In this document: piece after piece, positions 57,736-64,000 of the stretch | How positions within the stretch are numbered: position 1 is the stretch's first letter | Layout: every line of letters starts with the position of its first letter | Origin: Apostichopus japonicus | Taxonomy: Eukaryota; Echinodermata; Holothuroidea; Aspidochirotida; Stichopodidae | NCBI RefSeq assembly: GCF_037975245.1 | Contig: NC_092583.1 | Coordinates: forward strand, 13,164,764 to 13,228,763 | Direction: 5' to 3' | Length of the DNA: 64,000 bases | Notes under the pieces: generated by a model | What the model was told of the DNA's origin: nothing | Database searches by the model: none | The model's input: only the letters and a program-made list of their open reading frames with translations | Translations under genes and position numbers: made by a program

Positions 57736-57741
57736 AATAAA
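57736..57741 (+). promoter_or_regulatory. Possible polyadenylation signal AATAAA
   Basis: The first consensus hexamer noticed downstream of the stop at 57409, about 330 nt away, a plausible 3' UTR length. No other support. Confidence 0.3.
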
Positions 57742-60461
57742 AAATGATTTTCGTTGCACTTGTGCTTGTGACTATGATTAGGTCCACGACGCCTTTTTTG
57801 ACAACTGACAAAAGAACAAAGGCCAAACACACGCACACATGCACATACGCACCCATACATACAGACACAAATAGAAAAACTATATAAGAAAAAAGCGCTA
57901 AATGTTTTATTGTGTATTATTGTTGGTGGACATTTTGTCACAATGTAGTTACAATCTCTTTAAAAAAAACTTATTTTACATTGTAATTCATTAAACACTA
58001 TAGTAACATACAACAAATTGCGTTTGTATCCATGTATTCGTTGTAACGAATTCATATAGTTTTTAAGATTAATTCATTAAGAGCGTCTGTACAGTAATAT
58101 AGCCTATATAGCTCCAGGATAGACAGGGACATAACAATATACTTTACATTTTGGGTGTGGATTGAATAATGTCATATAGGGGTTTAGATCAATATTCTGT
58201 CACGTCACGTGACATCCATTTTTATGACCGATAATTTCTATAGATGTCTATAAGTAAGAATATTAAATTCAAACCATGGCTTTCTGTAACGGCGTTATAA
58301 TTAGCTTGAGAGGGTGGCGGAGCGGGGGCACCGTGGTCTTATAATAAGATGAAGGCACTTAAAGGGACCAGATCGTATTACTGCTAGAACGCATCAGGAC
58401 AATGAGATTCTATTTCAACAAGTCTTCTCTGATGATAAAGAACCTTTAACCTAAGTTGAAGGCAAATGCAATGTGCGGTGTGCATGGGGTATTTGTTTAT
58501 GAAATATTTTCTAATGACATTTAAACTGGTTCAAAATCTTTTCAGTATTTGCAGTCAAACTTATCGCCTGATGGTCGTCAAGGGTACAATAAAACACACT
58601 ACCCCTTTATTTATGTATATCTGGCACTGATAAGTTCGTAATACATATTTCTGTTATAAATGGTGAATTTTGGAATACGAAATTGCGTGACGTCAGTGGA
58701 TCTTACTTTGGGATCTTGAATTATAAACGTAAAGTAGACCTCTTGAAGATGCATGAAAGTACATTAATATAATTAAAAGAGGCGACAACCCCCCCCCTCC
58801 ACCCCACAACCACCACCATCTACATCACACCAGGTGCAAATGTTATGCCATTACCAGTTCCTTTAATCAGTACCTTCCTCCACCCAACCATTTTTTCCAT
58901 TTCTTTTATTCCCTACAGACGATAAAATCAATCTTTTGCACTTGGCGTTGAAGCAATTAAAATTAGAACTGCTACCTTAATTAGTAAAACATTGGATGTC
59001 ACCTTCAATATTTCCAATATTAACTCAATTAAGGCATTGTACCTTCACATGTGAAAATTGCTCGCCCTGTTATCCTTTTGTTTTTGGTGAAAAGTGATGA
59101 CCCCTAGAAAGGAAGTTTCCTATTATAGGCCAATGTCAGTTCTTCGCTAGTTTTCAAATGTAAGATATTTATTTCCAGATTGCTAAACTTGTTCTATCGA
59201 AAAAGGCTTCCTCCATCCTACTCTCCAATAGCATTACCGTGACGCTCCCTATTACAATCATCGTACACGAATTGTTTGGCTGCGCCCCTCGAATGAACCT
59301 AATGCCATGTACACCCAACCACCCCCCCCCCCCCGCCCTCCCCTTCCCACGCCCGGTCCCTCTCACCTCATCATTTTTTTGGCACGTTACGACAGTAAAT
59401 TTTGTGTTTAGAGTATTCTAAAAAATATTTTTAAAACGAAGCGGTAACAATCACCCCATAACCTAAAATAAGCGCAAGTGTTTACCACCCCACCACTTAC
59501 CCAGGTCACTTTTCTCTAAACTTCAACCCTTCTTTCCACTCACTTATTTTCAGCTTCTATAATTCGAGGCATTGCGACTTCTGTTTGAAAATGACTAATG
59601 CTGTATCCCTTTAATAAATAGTAAAGTGGTGATCTCCCAAAACAGTTTCCAATGATAGATCGATATTAATAACTAGACTTCTTTCTTTTTTTTCTTCTCT
59701 TTTTTGGTTGTAGATTTCTGCAACTTTTTATCAAAAATGTTTTTTTCCACATCCCTCTCTTATAGCGTGGGTGCCGCTTTAGTTGCAAATATCGCATACG
59801 AAACCGTTGGTCACGACCCTCGAAATGAATCGAAAATTACGCCATTTACACTCGCACCCCTCCCTCTCACATTCTCCCTCCCCTTCCCCTTCACCCGTCC
59901 GTCGATTTGATGTCGTAAAATCAATGCAGGTCGTTTTGGTGGATTGCTATGAGTTTGTTGTATGTTCTAAAGGCATTCTGAAAACTGCAGTCGCTTGTAT
60001 ACATGCATGCGTACAAGCCATTTAGAAGACAGTTGAGAAGGAGAATAAACTTAATTTCTTTATATTGTAAACTCTATCATCATGAACCAAAACAAAAACT
60101 TGTTTTTTTTAAAAAACGATATCGAAAAAGTAATTCTTTCAATTTATATGTCGTATCCTGTTTCGTAAACATCAAATCAAAGTGGCAGAAACAGCATGCA
60201 TTGATTCATTAAAAAAAAAATCAATCATATTTGACAAAAGAAAGTCAGACATTGTGTTGTATCGGATGGCGTTTAATTTTCCGAGGCAATGACATAGCAA
60301 TTAATTTTTTTTTTCCATGTAGAAGTGGAACATCGGATATTGTGATAGTATAATATCTAGTGAGGTTTTATAGAAAGTCGTATTAAATCTGTGTGGTTTT
60401 GACGATAAACATGTTGTTTTTAAAATTAATACATTGAGGGGATCAGAAAGGATAAAGAGGG
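57742..60461. other. Downstream of the LU gene, no gene seen
   Basis: A strong acceptor at about 58905-58918 (TTTTATTCCCTACAG) opens a 20-codon phase 1 frame ending LKLELLP before TAA. It could be a last exon, but there is no membrane segment to join. Confidence 0.35.
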
Positions 60462-60530
60462 GCAGGGACGTAGCCAGGGGGGGAGCAGGGGGAGCGACCG
60501 CTCCCCCCCCTTTCAGTGTCGATTTTTTTT
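60462..60530. mobile_element. Left-end fragment of the same MITE superfamily
   Basis: GGCAGGGACGTAGCCAGG followed by G-rich then C-rich sequence, as at other element ends; no matching right end found. Confidence 0.45.
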
Positions 60531-60905
60531 TTAAACTGTTGTTTTTTTAGCATGGTATTTTGTCAGTGCTCTTTTGATCTTGAATACTCGTCAGCTCCGT
60601 TAACTCGATTATAATCGTAGTAACATTCACGCCTACTGATTCAACTACTAACTTAGTTTGGCAGATGCAATTAGCTAAATTTAGCCTATAGCCTATTACA
60701 AGCCTACAGTTGGCCACTGCGTAATAAAATACATATTGCCTACGTAACCGCACTCTATGGAATGTCACGAACCGTATGCACAACAACGTCGACAACGTTC
60801 GTTTTCATCCTTTCTATGATTCGTCCTAAGTTGTGCACGAACAGCATGTTATGAAGCTAAGCTATAGCAATCGTACGTGATACGCACTTCCTTTAAATAA
60901 TTATT

Positions 60906-61640
60906 CAGGTGCGTATCCAGGGGGGGGGCGTTGGGGGCGCGCGCCCCCCGGGTAAGAAAAAGAGGAGAGAAAAAAAGAGAAGAAAAAAGGGAAAAGGAGG
61001 GGGAATAGAAAAGGAGGAGAGAAAGGAAGGGAAAAGAAGAAGAAAAAAGAGAGAAAAAGGAGAAAGGGAGGGAGTAGAAGATAGCCAAGACTTCGGGAAG
61101 AGAAAGAGGAACAGTCATAGTTAAAGCGCTGATCCCTATTATATACACAGGGTAGCCAGTGACAGATCAAGGATTACGGATGGGGTGTGCGCCTCACCCT
61201 ACCCCTTACACCAACAACTCCATTTTTGACGTTTCCATGTTTCCTCTCTCACTAATGTACCTATATAAATACTATATATGATCTATCATAACGCGTGTGT
61301 GTGTGTGGACGCCTTAAACAATTGTACAATTGTGCTATATGGAACCAACTGTGGCTGGTCTTGAACTCGACGGGGTCGTCGGGAACATGACGCATTTCGG
61401 GAAGGGGCGACCGCCCCCCCCCCGAGCAAATTTTCTTTATGACATCGCTAGTAATTTCAAAATAGACAATGCTTAGGTGCAACTTACAAGGCCAGGGAAG
61501 TGTCATTTCCAGCGATCTGGGAGGCATTTTTCGGCGAAAATTTTTCTTGTACGCTTCGCGCCAACTCATGGTGGCGCTTCGCTTAGATAGTTTGCATACA
61601 GGCTTCGCCCCTCCCTTGGCAATTACTCGCTACACGCCTG
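60906..61640. mobile_element. MITE-like element with polypurine tract and hairpin module
   Basis: Imperfect termini CAGGTGCGTATCCAG and CTCGCTACACGCCTG. It encloses a run of almost pure purines (about 60954-61085) and a GCGCCAACTCATGGTGGCGC hairpin at 61560. No clear target duplication, so the ends may be decayed or chimeric. Confidence 0.6.
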
Positions 61641-61742
61641 TTCGAATTTGTAAAGCAAAGAGCAGATATAACATCATATCAGTGAGCATTGAAATGCCTG
61701 TTCCACGATGAACAGCCTCAAAATACTGTCTATGTGTGTAGT

Positions 61743-62180
61743 CGAAGGCGTAGCCCAATTGGATTTGGGGATGTAACGACTTGCCCGAAAAAAAAGCCAA
61801 AATTTTTCGCGCGCAAAGCGCGCGTTCAACATATCGATGCCAATATCATATACGCAAGCATCGGTCATTACATTGCATGGCATCGTGTACCTTACGATCC
61901 GTGAAAGTAGCACAGTATACCGCCGGATGCTAATGTAAACAACCAAATGTCTTATGTAGATGGAGAAAAAGCATACAGATCCATTATGTCAAACTCTCTT
62001 TTACAGTAGTAATGTCGGCCAATCTTAGAACTTTATTTTAATTACCAGGAGATCATTTTTAAGCTATTCATTGCTATTTATTTTTCTTTCAGTAGGTGCC
62101 CGAAAAAAAAAAAAATTGGTTGCGGGGGGGGGGGGGGGGGTGGGGCTGCAGCCCCGCCTCCTACGGGACCTACCCCTATG
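61743..62180. mobile_element. hAT-like MITE, CATAGGCGTAGGAG family (438 bp)
   Basis: Begins CGAAGGCGTAGCCCAATT and ends CCTACCCCTATG, with an exact 8-bp target duplication TGTGTAGT (61735-61742 and 62181-62188). It carries the family motif TTTCTTTCAGTAGGTGCCCG near 62085. The interior is more diverged than in the other two copies. Confidence 0.82.
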
Positions 62181-62689
62181 TGTGTAGTGTTCGGTTTCGA
62201 TAAACCTGATATCGGAAATATCTGCTATTTTTCATTTCCTTCAACCAAGTTTTATAATAGCCATAATAAGAGGTTTTAATATTTCTACACCAACAAATTA
62301 ACTGTGTCTGAATTTTCGAAAATTTCCTCACCAACATTCTTCATCATACTTTCCTCTACTCGTGCAATTTGTACCTGTCTATTAGGGGTTCAAGGAGGTT
62401 TTTCCCTATTGGTTGTCCATAGATTGAATTTTGTGCAACATTATGGCTATGTTTTCAAGTGATTTTTATTCACGAGAAATCTGAATTTTCAAATTCTCAA
62501 CAAATAATGGGCTTAAAACCTTCAAAAGTGGGGCTTTCGGATATTGTGGGCCGTGACGTAGAATCGCCTACAAAAGCAATGATCCATAGGACATGCAATC
62601 AGGTCGAACATGATGTGTGACTGGTGACAATCTTCAAAAAGGTTATGGATGGAAATTTTTTTTGGAAATACTTGGTTCTCAGGCAAAAG

Positions 62690-62856
62690 TGTACATTTGG
62701 TTGGTCATTTTCAAGCCCGAGAAGTGTCATTTCCGGTGATCTTGGGGGTATCAAAACCAGAAATTTTCTTGTACGCTCCGCGCCAACCGATGGTGGCGCT
62801 CCGCTTAGATAGTAATTCGCGCCCCCCGGGTTAGAAAATCCTGGATACGCGCCTGT
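62690..62856. mobile_element. Right-end fragment of the hairpin-bearing MITE family
   Basis: Contains TTTCTTGTACGCTCCGCGCC and the hairpin module, then the terminal GGATACGCGCCTG. The left end is not recognised. Its open frames (for example APRQPMVALRLDS) recur in every copy and are not genes. Confidence 0.55.
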
Positions 62857-63117
62857 TATTACACTGCTAACGATAACGATATTTGTTTTTAGGCCACTGC
62901 ATATCTGGCTATATTACAAAATATGAAAGTTTATATTGTCCATCAGTTAAGTTCGTCAAATGTATTTAAGTCCAGACATTGGACTATAAACAAGAATCAT
63001 CCTACTGGAAAAATTGTAAAAGAGTACTATGTTTGTCTTTCTGATATATTATGTAAAAGAACATGTAAAAGAATTCAAACAGGAAACAAAATCTGCTGAT
63101 AATATGATATCCGTGAT

Positions 63118-63951
63118 CAGGGGCGTAGCCAGTATGTAGCACTGTAGGCCCGGGCCTACACTTTTTTTGGCCAAGTTATCTTTTTTAAAAACACCCATAT
63201 TTCAAATCCATAAGCTTGCTGGACGAGTTTAAGAGTCCAGACAGGAATAACTATTGAAATGAACGTAGCAAGAATATGGCTAAATTAGATGACCTAGTCT
63301 TCTAATTTAGGCTGTCATTTCTATCGCATGCCGTTTCATTCAACACTCTACCCGCCGAAAAAGTCTAGAATCCGATCTTGTCAGTTTTTCTAACATCTAG
63401 TTAAGAACCCGTTTACGCAGATAATATTTCAGTTGAGAAAACAGTTGAGAAATTTGCATCAGATGGCAATCGTCGGATAGCTCTCGCCTTCTCTAATATT
63501 AGGCTAACTTAAACATTTACAGTTGTATCAAAGACAATTACTGGCTATAGTTGTATCAAAGACATTTCTGGCCTATCTATAAATGTATCTACAAGTATCA
63601 GCAGTTGAAAAGTAAGACTACTCTGTACATGTACTTTGATAATTTTAAATACCGAACGATTATGTAGTATTGAATTACGTACTATTTTAACTCGTTTGTT
63701 TTTTTTTGGTTTAAAAGTGATATTGAATAAGGTGTCTCAAGTTAGCAAGAGGCCATGGAACCAGAATGAACACTCGGGAAGGGCCGTTTCCGGCCATCTG
63801 GGGGGGGTTTGTAAAACCAAAAATTTTCTTGTACGCTCCGCGCCAACCGATGGTGGCGCTCCGCTCAGATAGTCGTGCCTACAATTTTGAAAATCCATAT
63901 CAGTCGCAAAAAGTGCTCCCCCCCCCTTTCAAATTCCTGGCTACGTCACTG
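63118..63951. mobile_element. MITE-like element, hairpin-bearing family
   Basis: Termini CAGGGGCGTAGCCAG and CTGGCTACGTCACTG. The hairpin module is at about 63838, next to TTTCTTGTACGCTCCGCGCC. No target duplication seen, so this may be two fragments. Confidence 0.55.
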
Positions 63952-64000
63952 AAGAGGGGTACATGAAAAAATGACAGTTAGGGGAGGGGAAGAGAAGGGG

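Noticed and set aside
62624-62834. Open frames with FLVRSAPTDGGAPLR or YAPRQPMVALRLDS
   Set aside because: They recur in every copy of the hairpin-bearing MITE (25 kb, 61.5 kb, 62.7 kb, 63.8 kb) and reflect the repeat, not a gene.

Overview
This window looks like nuclear DNA of a marine invertebrate deuterostome, most likely an echinoderm (a sea cucumber is my best guess, from memory of similar repeats, not from any search). It is AT-rich and intron-rich, full of (TA)n arrays, tRNA-derived SINEs and small non-autonomous DNA transposons. It has no bacterial-style gene packing. Real coding sequence appears only as short exons bounded by splice sites, so almost all long open frames in the window are spurious.

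Right half, + strand (about 40.1-57.4 kb): one well-supported multi-exon gene. A signal peptide is split over two exons. Four Ly6/uPAR-type (LU) cysteine-rich domains follow, each encoded by a pair of exons with the same phase pattern (1-0 then 0-1). Ser/Thr-rich linkers separate the domains, and the gene ends in a roughly 350-residue Ser/Thr-rich mucin-like stalk with a stop at 57409. The eleven exons join in frame to a predicted 951-residue protein. The last two LU domains sit in a 2.1-2.4 kb direct tandem duplication, exons and introns together, whose junction lies just after an exon end. An extra exon with a partial PAN/apple-like motif and its own stop lies between LU1 and LU2, and may give an alternative short form.

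Left half, - strand: two firm coding pieces. One is a phase 1-1 exon encoding a complete six-cysteine LDL-receptor class A module (3437-3553). The other is a first exon encoding a signal peptide (36241-36319, phase 1 donor). They could belong to one very long gene, but weaker candidates between them (a hydrophobic-segment exon at about 8.5 kb and a terminal exon at about 9.9 kb) suggest two genes may be present. I could not link them.

The rest is mobile and repetitive DNA: hAT-like miniature elements with 8-bp target-site duplications, other terminal-inverted-repeat elements, several SINE families, a LINE-tail fragment, sequences resembling decayed hammerhead ribozymes of Penelope-like or SINE elements, a roughly 240-bp (ATG)n array, and G-rich or polypurine tracts. 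The stretches between the listed features hold nothing I can defend as a gene.
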